DNA from: Candidatus Bathyarchaeota archaeon
GTDB taxonomy: Archaea; Thermoproteota; Bathyarchaeia; Bathyarchaeales; Bathycorpusculaceae
Assembly (NCBI GenBank): GCA_026014665.1
Contig: JAOZHX010000007.1
Span: forward strand, 1 to 61,712
Direction: 5' to 3'
DNA length: 61,712 nucleotides
A program made the position numbers and the translations under genes. Each line of letters opens with the position of its first letter. Within the stretch, counting starts at the first letter, position 1. Shown here one piece after another: positions 18,534-26,147 of the stretch. Under the pieces are notes generated by a model that did not search any database, was not told the DNA's origin, and was given only the letters and a program-made list of their open reading frames with translations.

Positions 18534-19175
18534 TTACCGCCATTTTTCAAGGAAAACCTGCGCTTCTTTCCGAAGGCTATCCCTTTGGGCTTCCGAGTGC
18601 TTTTGGGCAAATTCCAAGAGGACTTCTTTGTTTTGAGTGTATTTGATTAAAGTATCGAAGGTTTTGATGGTATGTTCGGCTATTACAAGCTTGCATTCCT
18701 CGGTCAGATGCGGGGTCGTCTTAAGGTTTTGGACTTTAAGCAGTTGAGCGGCTATTTTGTCGCTTAAGTAGGGCTTGTTAGCCACGATTTTAGCTGAATT
18801 GGCAACCACATTGACGACAGTAACCATATACTCGTTGTCCAAAAAACTATAGTAACTGTCGAATATGGCGTCGAACTTGCCGTCAGCGTCTACTTTTGTG
18901 AGGTTGGCGATGATAGCCATGGCGTTCCAAGTTAATATTCGGTGTTTGCTGCCGAGCAATTCAATGAACCTGTCCATGTATGGATACAGTTTCTCAGGGT
19001 GTCTAGCGCTTAAGTCCATAAGAACGCTTCCGCATCCGTACCGGATTGTGGCTTTCGATGAAGCGGTGCCCTCAAGCAACGTGTGAACGAGGTTAAAGTC
19101 CGATTCAACCTTCTTCAGAAGTTCAAGTTTGGAAATTTCCCTGTCATTTAGCATTTGCAGAAAGTTGGTTTTCAA
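18534..19175 (-). CDS. HEAT-like helical repeat protein
   Basis: A 213-aa protein composed of paired helices. Repeats are visible in segments such as TIRYGCGSVLMDLSARHPEKLYPYMDRFIELL (residues about 43-75), HRILTWNAMAIIANLTKV (about 78-95) and VTVVNVVANSAKIVANKP (about 118-136). This alpha-solenoid fold usually mediates protein contacts. No enzymatic motif is seen. The gene is transcribed alone on the minus strand, divergent from the small membrane protein gene at 19285. Confidence 0.75.
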   Translation of the reverse strand: MKTNFLQMLNDREISKLELLKKVESDFNLVHTLLEGTASSKATIRYGCGSVLMDLSARHPEKLYPYMDRFIELLGSKHRILTWNAMAIIANLTKVDADGKFDAIFDSYYSFLDNEYMVTVVNVVANSAKIVANKPYLSDKIAAQLLKVQNLKTTPHLTEECKLVIAEHTIKTFDTLIKYTQNKEVLLEFAQKHSEAQRDSLRKEAQVFLEKWR

Positions 19176-19255
19176 AGTGCTCCCTGAAACGGAAGGTGCT
19201 GAGATCTTAAAAAGATTTTTCTGCTAGGCAGGGTACGGAAGAACCTTTAAACTTA

Positions 19256-19271
19256 CCTAGTTATAACTAGG
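19256..19271. promoter_or_regulatory. Perfect 16-bp palindrome with TATA core
   Basis: CCTAGTTATAACTAGG is an exact palindrome, 14 bp upstream of the GTG at 19285. A similar half (AACTAGG) occurs near 20290 upstream of the PAP2 unit. The TATA core means a bound regulator would compete with the transcription machinery. Spacing to the start codon fits a leaderless transcript. Confidence 0.5.
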
Positions 19272-19284
19272 TATAGGTGTTTTT

Positions 19285-19599
19285 GTGGGTAATCGTTGGG
19301 TTGCAGTTTTGGTTGCTGCCGTATCTTTTGTTTTCGCCTTTTTGATACTCTATCAACAGAAGGTCAGTTTTGGGCAATGGTTCCAATTGAGCGATTTGCA
19401 CCATGAAACATTCGTTGTCGGTTTTGTGGCTCTGGGAATCGGCGTGCTCATAGGTGCAGCCGTCGTTTCATGCGGCGGCAACGGGCAACTTGGGGACCTG
19501 CCACAACCTATCAAACAGCAGTTTGCCGATTATGGCGGCGAGAGCTATTCCAGCGATTTCATCGGCGATGTAGTGCTGTTTAATGAAAAGGGTCGATAA
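19285..19599 (+). CDS. Small two-helix membrane protein, 3' overlap with PAP2 gene
   Basis: A frame of 104 aa whose first 65 residues form two membrane helices: WVAVLVAAVSFVFAFLILY and ETFVVGFVALGIGVLIGAAVV, with a DLHHE turn between. The first half looks protein-like; the second half overlaps the end of the convergent PAP2 gene by 132 nt and is of low quality. If real, both ends share sequence on opposite strands. A TATA-containing palindrome lies directly upstream of GTG 19285. Confidence 0.45.
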   Translation: MGNRWVAVLVAAVSFVFAFLILYQQKVSFGQWFQLSDLHHETFVVGFVALGIGVLIGAAVVSCGGNGQLGDLPQPIKQQFADYGGESYSSDFIGDVVLFNEKGR

Positions 19600-20220
19600 G
19601 ATTACTCCTCCAGCGATGATTAATGCTGCAACCGCTGAGATTTTTGAGGTTTTGCTCGGTTTCACCTTTGCGTACCTAAACCATGTGTAGAAGCATATGG
19701 TGGAGACGGCGGCGTGCAGGCTGGGAAAGCAGTTAAACGATGTGTCGTTGGCAAAGACGTTGTAGACTTGGTTTGCCCAAAAATTGCCTACTAGCGGGTG
19801 GGCGAGGAGTTCTTGGCGGTACCAAAACGTCGACACTGGAAACACAATATAAACCAGTACTGCTATGGCATTTATTGCGACCAATGACCAGCCTAAGGCA
19901 TAGCCTTTTTTGTACTCGATGAACGCAAAGTAAATCATCGTCAAAATCACCATGGGATAAAAAAGATACAGGTAAAAAATAACCATTTCAGGCACAAAGG
20001 GAATCATCGTATCCAACGGTGTGCTTAGATTAAAGCCTGAACCGGCGGGGTAGAGTTGCCCTGTCCAATCATAGGCAACATTGTTTAGTAAGATGTAGAA
20101 CAGCCCTAGCATCAAAAAGACGTTGACGATGACATATGCTAAATATCGACTTTTGCGAGTTGAATTGCCCTTAAAAAATTTTTTTTCTAGCGCAGTTTGG
20201 AGTCTATCGTGAAAGCCCAT
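19468..20220 (-). CDS. PAP2-family membrane phosphatase
   Basis: A 250-aa protein with about six membrane helices. The PAP2 motif 2 is CFPSLHAAVS (catalytic His) and motif 3 is IKQHYIADEIAG (second His and Asp). The tail ends ALAAIIGKLLFDRLWQVPK. Such enzymes cleave lipid phosphates or transfer phospho-head groups (inositol phosphorylceramide synthase-like members share the layout). The reported start MGFHDRLQ is the ATG at 20220. Confidence 0.85.
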   Translation of the reverse strand: MGFHDRLQTALEKKFFKGNSTRKSRYLAYVIVNVFLMLGLFYILLNNVAYDWTGQLYPAGSGFNLSTPLDTMIPFVPEMVIFYLYLFYPMVILTMIYFAFIEYKKGYALGWSLVAINAIAVLVYIVFPVSTFWYRQELLAHPLVGNFWANQVYNVFANDTSFNCFPSLHAAVSTICFYTWFRYAKVKPSKTSKISAVAALIIAGGVILSTLFIKQHYIADEIAGIALAAIIGKLLFDRLWQVPKLPVAAA

Positions 20221-20299
20221 GAGTTATCTTTCCCCCTTTAGGATAGCGGTTATTGGAAGCACAAGTATAAAAGCCTAATTAACTTGAACTAGGTAAGCG

Positions 20300-20781
20300 C
20301 TAAAATGGATTAAGCCTTAGCACTAACGCGGCAACCCTTTTGCCGAGTTCTTCGCATTCCGCAAGGTCCTCTTTGCTGGGCGAACCAGTGGCAGCTACAC
20401 CATAGTGTTTATCGTCTGCTCTGCCCTGCACAATCATACCATGAATAAGCATAGCTTCCAAAATGGAGAGAAGGGTGGTTTCGGCTCCAGTTGCTGTTCC
20501 GCCGCTACTTGTAAATGCGCCGCCAACTTTCCCCGTTAGCTTTTCGTGAAGTTCAACGGAATTATCGATGACAGCTTTGAGTTTTGCTGACATTTGCCCA
20601 AAATAGGTGGGTGAACCCATAATGATGCCGTCAGCCGCCAGAAGGTCTGCATTGCTGGTTTGCTCTGCCTTCTTCACTTCAACCTCGGCAGTGCCTGCTT
20701 GCTGGGTACCTCTTGCAACCGCCTCTGCCATGACTTTGGTGTTGCTGTTTTAGAGTCATAAACAATCAGTATTTTTGGCAA
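20300..20781 (-). pseudogene. Flavodoxin/WrbA-like protein with a frameshift
   Basis: The upstream frame, from TTG 20781, encodes PKILIVYDSKTAT, the FMN-binding strand and start of the phosphate loop. The downstream frame resumes with SNTKVMAEAVARGTQQAG and continues to LRLNPF with FGQMSAKLKAVIDN, the typical flavodoxin/NAD(P)H:quinone oxidoreductase body. Exactly one missing nucleotide in the GN of the loop (expected GGC, seen GC) explains the break. The gene follows the isochorismatase-like gene by 2 nt, indicating one operon. It is either a pseudogene or a sequence error. Confidence 0.75.
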
Positions 20782-20783
20782 CT

Positions 20784-21359
20784 TTACCCCACTATCTCCC
20801 TTATAACTTCGTTTGCAGTCATTATTTTTGCATCGTATACGTATTCTAAGTATTTTAGTCCTTGCTCTTGATCGGCAGCGCTAAAAGCTTCCACTCCATC
20901 TTTGACGATGATAATGCGGTAGCCTCGGAAGAAAGCGTCTGCCGCCGTGTGTCGAACGCAGAGTTGCGTATGCAAGCCGCCTAATATTACTGTTTTTACC
21001 CCGTCGCCCTTGTAGAGGCTGCGCAAAAGGGGGTCTAAGCCTGTTTCGTAGAAGCCGCTGTAGGTGCGCTTTTCAACCACGAAATCGCTGGTTATGTCAG
21101 GTTGCAGTTCAGGGATAACTTCGGCTCCTTTGGTGCCTTTTATGGCGTGATTGCCCCATTGCCTGACGACTTCAACGTCTTGGGGGTAGTGGGCGTCGAC
21201 TGCGTAGATGACTGGTACGTGATTTTTTCTTGCCGCTACGACAAGCCGCTTTAAGGGTTCAATCACGTTAGTGATTCTCTCGATTTTTAAGGGACCGCTG
21301 AAAAAGTCGTTTTGTACATCCACAAGGATTATAGCTGGATTGCTGATCAAAACTAGCAC
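20784..21359 (-). CDS. Isochorismatase-family cysteine hydrolase
   Basis: A 191-aa enzyme of the nicotinamidase/isochorismatase fold. The catalytic triad positions are visible: Asp14 in LVDVQNDFF, Lys in VVEKRTYSGFYETGL, and the nucleophile Cys in HTQLCVRHTAADAFFRGY. The family cleaves amides such as nicotinamide; the substrate is undetermined. It precedes the flavodoxin-like gene in the same direction, separated by 2 nt. Together they may form a small NAD- or redox-related unit. Confidence 0.88.
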   Translation of the reverse strand: MLVLISNPAIILVDVQNDFFSGPLKIERITNVIEPLKRLVVAARKNHVPVIYAVDAHYPQDVEVVRQWGNHAIKGTKGAEVIPELQPDITSDFVVEKRTYSGFYETGLDPLLRSLYKGDGVKTVILGGLHTQLCVRHTAADAFFRGYRIIIVKDGVEAFSAADQEQGLKYLEYVYDAKIMTANEVIREIVG

Positions 21360-21614
21360 TCTCGAAATATAAGAAGCATTTACAAGCTAATTAGTTTATT
21401 CCAGCTTCCAGAAAATAGTAAAACTTATTGAACCCCCATAAAAAATTCAAGATTTTAATTTTATTTTCGTTTTCCATCCCCCCTGTGGATCCAGTAATAC
21501 TATTGAAAAAAGCGCAAAGTCAACAAACAAAAAAAGAACAATGAAAAAAATCATTTTTTAGACGGAAGCATATATCTTGAGGCAAAGTTATGCTTTGATT
21601 AGCAAGATGAGAAG

Positions 21615-21896
21615 ATGAGTAAAGAAAAAGATAGGCAGAAAGTCCCAAGCAGCCGCATGAAAATCTTGACCAAAGACGCAAAACAAATGGTCAACGGTCC
21701 CTACTACTGTCCCAAATGCCGCAAAGAACTGTTGCAGATTTATGTAAGCACCAAAGCCAAACAAGCCTATGCGGTCTGCAAATGTGGACTCGAATGGTCG
21801 CTGTCATATGCTCCGGTCTTTCAGCCCATAGATTACTATAACAAGTTCCGAGATGCTTGGAAGAAACAAAGCTACGGCATAATCAAACAAAAATAA
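21615..21896 (+). CDS. Zinc-ribbon protein
   Basis: A 93-aa basic protein. CPKCRKEL (CxxC) at about residues 32-39 and CKCG at about 55-58 form a likely zinc ribbon. The C-terminal part (YAPVFQPIDYYNKFRDAWKKQSYG) is aromatic and basic, consistent with nucleic-acid contact. The two knuckles resemble Elf1-like archaeal proteins but the family is not certain. SD-like AGATGAGAAGATG precedes the start. Confidence 0.7.
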   Translation: MSKEKDRQKVPSSRMKILTKDAKQMVNGPYYCPKCRKELLQIYVSTKAKQAYAVCKCGLEWSLSYAPVFQPIDYYNKFRDAWKKQSYGIIKQK

Positions 21897-21982
21897 AAAT
21901 CGACGCCCATCAACTCAGAATTCCGTAGGAACAAAAGGCTGTAAAATAACAATACAGAAAAATCACATAATGGTGCAAACCC

Positions 21983-22432
21983 TTGACTCAAGAAAAACTC
22001 AAATTCAGTCGTCAACTGCTAATCTTAGGAAACCTAGCCCTCTTAGGCTGGATTCTTCTCGCGTTCATAAGCGTACTGCTCTACAACCAAATCTACGGCT
22101 ACCTTTACCTTGTCGCCACAGCATTCATAGTATATGCAATCCTCCGCAGACTCGGCTGTAGCAGCTGCTACAACTGCCAAGAATGCACCAGCGGGTTTGG
22201 AAGGATGGCAGGCGCGTTCTTCGGGAAGGGAGTTGTTAAAAAGGGAAGTGTAGGCAACCGGCTTGGATTGATCGCGTTCATTTATTTTTTGCTCATACCT
22301 TTTCCTATTGCACTCTTGGTTGTCACGCTCGTGGCAACCTTTTCATGGGTTGGTATGCTGGTGCTTGCAAGTCTTTTAGCAGTTGCCATTTACAGTTTAG
22401 CAAGCTGGTTTACAGGTTCACAAACTAAATAA
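21983..22432 (+). CDS. Membrane protein with cysteine-rich cytosolic loop
   Basis: A protein of about 149 aa with four membrane helices (two before and two after a loop). The loop has CSSCYNCQECTSGFGRMAGAFFG, with four cysteines in close spacing, suggesting a metal or disulfide site. It starts at TTG 21983 or slightly downstream. I recognise the pattern from archaeal integral membrane proteins but no function is known to me. It follows the zinc-ribbon gene in the same direction. Confidence 0.65.
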   Translation: MTQEKLKFSRQLLILGNLALLGWILLAFISVLLYNQIYGYLYLVATAFIVYAILRRLGCSSCYNCQECTSGFGRMAGAFFGKGVVKKGSVGNRLGLIAFIYFLLIPFPIALLVVTLVATFSWVGMLVLASLLAVAIYSLASWFTGSQTK

Positions 22433-22497
22433 GGCGTGATTTGGGATAAGTCTTAAAGCAATGAACCGCGATATTAACGAGCCATTGAGATGGATAC

Positions 22498-23628
22498 ATG
22501 AGCAGAACATCGCTACACCCAAAACCAATCGCAGCCTTCATAATCATACTGTTAACCTCGACAATAGCTTTTCCTGTAATCTCCTCTTCATTAGTTGCCG
22601 CCCAAGAAGACGGATACTACCATAAATCCTTCGCATGGGATTACAACGGAAACCATTGGACCTGGAACCTCAGCATCCCGACTGCACTCTACGACGCCTA
22701 CAAGTCTGTTCCAGTCTACACACGCACAAGAGAGGGACCAGCAGGCTACGGTTTTCTCACCACCACACAAGACTACTACTTGAAACTTCTAGCGCAAAAA
22801 CTCAACGAGACAACGACTTCGCAGCACTATGGTTCATTCGACCAAGTAAGCTTCGTCTTAGCATTTGTCCAAAGCTTGCCCTATACCTCGGATTCGGTAA
22901 CTACAGGGCACGATGAATATCCCCGTTTTCCAATTGAAACCTTAGTGGATGGCGGTGGAGACTGCGAGGACACATCTATACTCTTCGCAACACTAACGCT
23001 CATAATGGGTTATGGCACTGTATACATAAACCCACCCGACCACTATGCCGTCGGCATCTTGGGAAACAACCTCTCGGGTACATATTGGACCTACAGCAAC
23101 AAAACGTACTACTACTGTGAAACCACAGGGGACGGCTTCAAGATCGGCCAGCTCCCCGAAGAATTCCAAGGCCAAAAAGCCTACATTTACCCCATAGACC
23201 AAAGCACACAATACATTCCCCTCATTGAAGTGGTTCCGACTCCTGAACCAACCCCAACTGAAATACCTATCACTACCTCCCCAGAAGCAACCTTCAATCC
23301 TGACTTGACACCGACGGCTACGCCTCCAATTGACCAACCGGATAACGTAAGGCCTCAACAAATCTCTTTTAACCTCATTTCAGAACAACCCCTTCTGTTT
23401 GCTTTAATCGTACTTGCCATAGGATTCTCAATAGGTCTTGCCATGTGGTCAGCAAAAAGACCAAAAGCTTCACTACCACCCCCACCCAAAACTGAAACTG
23501 GCCAGCCTGCTATACCTGACCCCCAGCCTAACCAGTTAGCAGAAGAAATTAAGTTCTGTATCTATTGCGGTTCAAGCAACAAATCAGTTGCTGTTTACTG
23601 TGAGCGTTGTGGCAAACAAATCGGCTGA
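22498..23628 (+). CDS. Transglutaminase-like surface protein with zinc ribbon tail
   Basis: A 376-aa protein. It has a signal peptide (residues 1-35, ending VAAQ), then a transglutaminase/cysteine-protease fold with FVQSLPYTSD, catalytic Cys156 in DGGGDCEDTSIL and His182 in PPDHYAVGI. A Pro/Thr-rich linker (about 245-285), one membrane helix (LLFALIVLAIGFSIGLAMW) and a terminal zinc ribbon (FCIYCG, then CERCGKQIG) follow. Such proteins process or cross-link extracellular proteins. The ribbon should face the cytoplasm and may sense or tether. Confidence 0.82.
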   Translation: MSRTSLHPKPIAAFIIILLTSTIAFPVISSSLVAAQEDGYYHKSFAWDYNGNHWTWNLSIPTALYDAYKSVPVYTRTREGPAGYGFLTTTQDYYLKLLAQKLNETTTSQHYGSFDQVSFVLAFVQSLPYTSDSVTTGHDEYPRFPIETLVDGGGDCEDTSILFATLTLIMGYGTVYINPPDHYAVGILGNNLSGTYWTYSNKTYYYCETTGDGFKIGQLPEEFQGQKAYIYPIDQSTQYIPLIEVVPTPEPTPTEIPITTSPEATFNPDLTPTATPPIDQPDNVRPQQISFNLISEQPLLFALIVLAIGFSIGLAMWSAKRPKASLPPPPKTETGQPAIPDPQPNQLAEEIKFCIYCGSSNKSVAVYCERCGKQIG

Positions 23629-23680
23629 TGCAATCGAGCAAAATCAATTTCAATTTCTGGTGGAAGCGTCAGTAGCTAGA

Positions 23681-24346
23681 TTACTGCGGTTTTTTGTTTG
23701 ACTTGAACACACGCTTTTGGTATTGAGATTTTGGCTTAAAGCCACGGATTACCTGGCGATCAATTGCTCGTTGCCGCTCCAGGTTCTTAATTCGAGCATA
23801 CAGTTTGGACACTTTGGTTTTTGAAGGCATCCTCGACCTTGGCTTATGCACGGGCACAGGAGTGAAGGGCTCGGTGATTTCCAGTTTAATCCTTTTAGAC
23901 TTTTTTTCTGCAACGTTTCGTACTTTCTTGAAGATAACATAGCCCTCTTTGAGGTTGACTTCTTGCACTTCCCAACCCGCATCAAGCCACGCCTTAGCAT
24001 GCGCGCTTGAGGATGCGTTGCTCCACCAAGATGTGTCACGGTAAGCGTTCATGGGAAGGTTGCTGCCGATTAATCCATCGATGCGTGCAAACGAAAGCTT
24101 AACGGTGTCGGTGAATGCGGCTCGAAACTTTAAGTGGCTTTGCAAGCCTGCGTATTTGGAAACTGTTCGCGGTGCAACCACTCGCCTCGCACAGTGGAGG
24201 CATAGCATAAAGTTGGGGTCGCCGGTGGCAACGTCTGGAACCATGCAGTCTCTACAAAACATTTTTTTGCATCTTTGGCACTGCCGCAGGTAGTTGGTTC
24301 GCATGACTCTGCCGCAGATTCCGCATTCGTCTTTCATTTGCTGCAC
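23681..24346 (-). CDS. Zinc-finger protein with WW-GW domain
   Basis: A 221-aa protein. The N-terminal module has ECGICGRVMR, CQRCKKMFCRDC and CLHCARR, a cross-brace zinc finger of the B-box/FYVE kind. The middle (about 98-140) has NAYRDTSWWSNASSSAHAKAWLDAGWEV, a WW-x-N...H...W..AGW pattern seen in domains of unknown function near nucleases. I recall DUF7662 but am not certain. The C-terminal 60 residues are basic and helical. DNA or RNA binding is an inference. There are no nuclease residues. Confidence 0.65.
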   Translation of the reverse strand: MQQMKDECGICGRVMRTNYLRQCQRCKKMFCRDCMVPDVATGDPNFMLCLHCARRVVAPRTVSKYAGLQSHLKFRAAFTDTVKLSFARIDGLIGSNLPMNAYRDTSWWSNASSSAHAKAWLDAGWEVQEVNLKEGYVIFKKVRNVAEKKSKRIKLEITEPFTPVPVHKPRSRMPSKTKVSKLYARIKNLERQRAIDRQVIRGFKPKSQYQKRVFKSNKKPQ

Positions 24347-24393
24347 CTAAGCGAAGAAAAATCTTTTTATGTATTTTTCTTTTTTTTGGAATA

Positions 24394-25935
24394 TTAATTT
24401 TCACTTGGTTGAGATGGAGATTTGTCCAGAAAACTGTTTGTTTTTCCTGTAAGTGCTTTTATTGTGCCATTTATTTCCTCAACTATTAAGTTGAATAGTT
24501 TTCTTGCTTGTTTGTCGATGGCTAACAGTAAACCTATGTAGATGGCTAAGCCCATCACTGCTTTGGTAATTGTAAAGACAAGCGTCGTCGGGGTTGGAAG
24601 CAGCAGGAGTACAACCGCCATGAGAACCGAGGCAGTTATGAATTTTGCTATGCCTGCCCAATCCATATGCAACCTAATTGACCGATGCATCGATGTGTAG
24701 AAACCGATGAACGTGGAGAGGTGTACACCCAACGTTATCAAAACAACGTATACAACCGCTTGCACTGTGCCCACAACCGCAAACCGTGTAAGAACGTAGT
24801 ATGCTAAAGGCAAAGCTATTGCAGCCTGGATGTATGGAACTGTGAAGACCTTGAAAATCTTGCTTTTAACCAACTGGTGAAGAGAAATTTTGCCTGCTGC
24901 ATCAAATCCCTCGGTGCCCATGAGGCATGAACTGTAAAACTGGTAGATTAAAACAACCAGCGTGTCTATGGTTAACACTATTACGACGGGCCAAGCAACG
25001 GCGTAATCGATGTCCAGGATGGTTAAGAATGAAGTAGCCATTGCTATTACTATGGTTGATAGTGGTATGGCAAGCATCAGTACGGTTCGCAATGAATCGC
25101 CCACTTGCTCCTCAGGACAACTCTTGGACAGCAACTTTGGGTAGAGGGCAAACGCCAATGAAGCGGAGTAGCCGATTATGGTGGTGAAAGTGAAGGCGGC
25201 TTGGTAGTAGGCTCGGGTGTTTGAACCAGCATAATAGAACATCAACACCATGACAAACGAAACCAGTTGTCCACCGATGAGGTTGTAGGCTATGGCGACC
25301 GAGCCTTTAAACCACTCTTTGAGGTAACTCCAACTTGCATGTTCTTTAAACTGGTCGCGTAGAATCCAGACGTAATATAGGATTTGAACGAAAGCTGAAA
25401 CTACTAATCCAAGAATTGCGCCTAAGAATAGTTCGCCAAAACCCACGATGAGCGTTACTGCTATGGCAACTTTAACGGCTTCTTCGATGAGCAAGCCATA
25501 CCCAATCACCTGAGGTCTCATGGAGCGGAGGACGCTTTCGAAAATTGCAACCATGTAAAAGTTGAAGATGTACCAGCCTGCTATGAAATATATAGCCAAG
25601 TAAGCTTGGGTGTGTATCGCGTTGGTAATCATGACTATGGCTGGGAAATAAACTATGGTTGAGATAAGCGCCATTGATAGTTGGGCTAAGGTGCTGGTTT
25701 TTACCGTGCCAACTTTTTCACGTGCCATGAAGCGCGTTGCCCAAAACGGCAGCACTCCGCTGAAAAGTGCAAAGTAGCTGGTGTAGTCGAATATGTTGGT
25801 CCAGATGCCGAATTCCGCGGTGTTCATGTTGCGAGTTAAAAGAAGGGTGAAGACTAATCCAGTCGCTATGCTGATTATTTGGGAGGAGAATATGATGAAG
25901 CCTGAGTATTGGACTCTGATTTGATTCTTAGTCAA
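24394..25935 (-). CDS. Polysaccharide/lipid flippase of the MATE/Wzx type
   Basis: A 513-aa protein with about 14 predicted membrane helices. The N-terminus (GFIIFSSQIISIATGLVFTLLLTRNMNTAEFGIW) is the typical start of O-antigen flippases in the MVF superfamily. It should flip lipid-linked saccharides for the surface glycans. No glycosyltransferase cluster is next to it, though a GT-C-type protein is encoded at 48374. Starting at ATG 25935 is plausible, as the hydrophobic segments begin soon after. Confidence 0.85.
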   Translation of the reverse strand: MTKNQIRVQYSGFIIFSSQIISIATGLVFTLLLTRNMNTAEFGIWTNIFDYTSYFALFSGVLPFWATRFMAREKVGTVKTSTLAQLSMALISTIVYFPAIVMITNAIHTQAYLAIYFIAGWYIFNFYMVAIFESVLRSMRPQVIGYGLLIEEAVKVAIAVTLIVGFGELFLGAILGLVVSAFVQILYYVWILRDQFKEHASWSYLKEWFKGSVAIAYNLIGGQLVSFVMVLMFYYAGSNTRAYYQAAFTFTTIIGYSASLAFALYPKLLSKSCPEEQVGDSLRTVLMLAIPLSTIVIAMATSFLTILDIDYAVAWPVVIVLTIDTLVVLIYQFYSSCLMGTEGFDAAGKISLHQLVKSKIFKVFTVPYIQAAIALPLAYYVLTRFAVVGTVQAVVYVVLITLGVHLSTFIGFYTSMHRSIRLHMDWAGIAKFITASVLMAVVLLLLPTPTTLVFTITKAVMGLAIYIGLLLAIDKQARKLFNLIVEEINGTIKALTGKTNSFLDKSPSQPSEN

Positions 25936-26147
25936 CCATCGACTTCCAGCTTGAGGGTTAATTGTCTTGTGATTTTAGTTAAAATGCATTGCTTAGGCGT
26001 TCAAATATATCATTCCCCAAATCAGCCCCAAAACACCAGAAAAATGTGTTAATTGAGTGAAATTAGTTTCAAGTTAATTTCGGCTACTGGAAGAATAGTC
26101 TTTTATTATCCATAATCGTATAGGTTTAGTTAATTTGTCCGTTGGCG

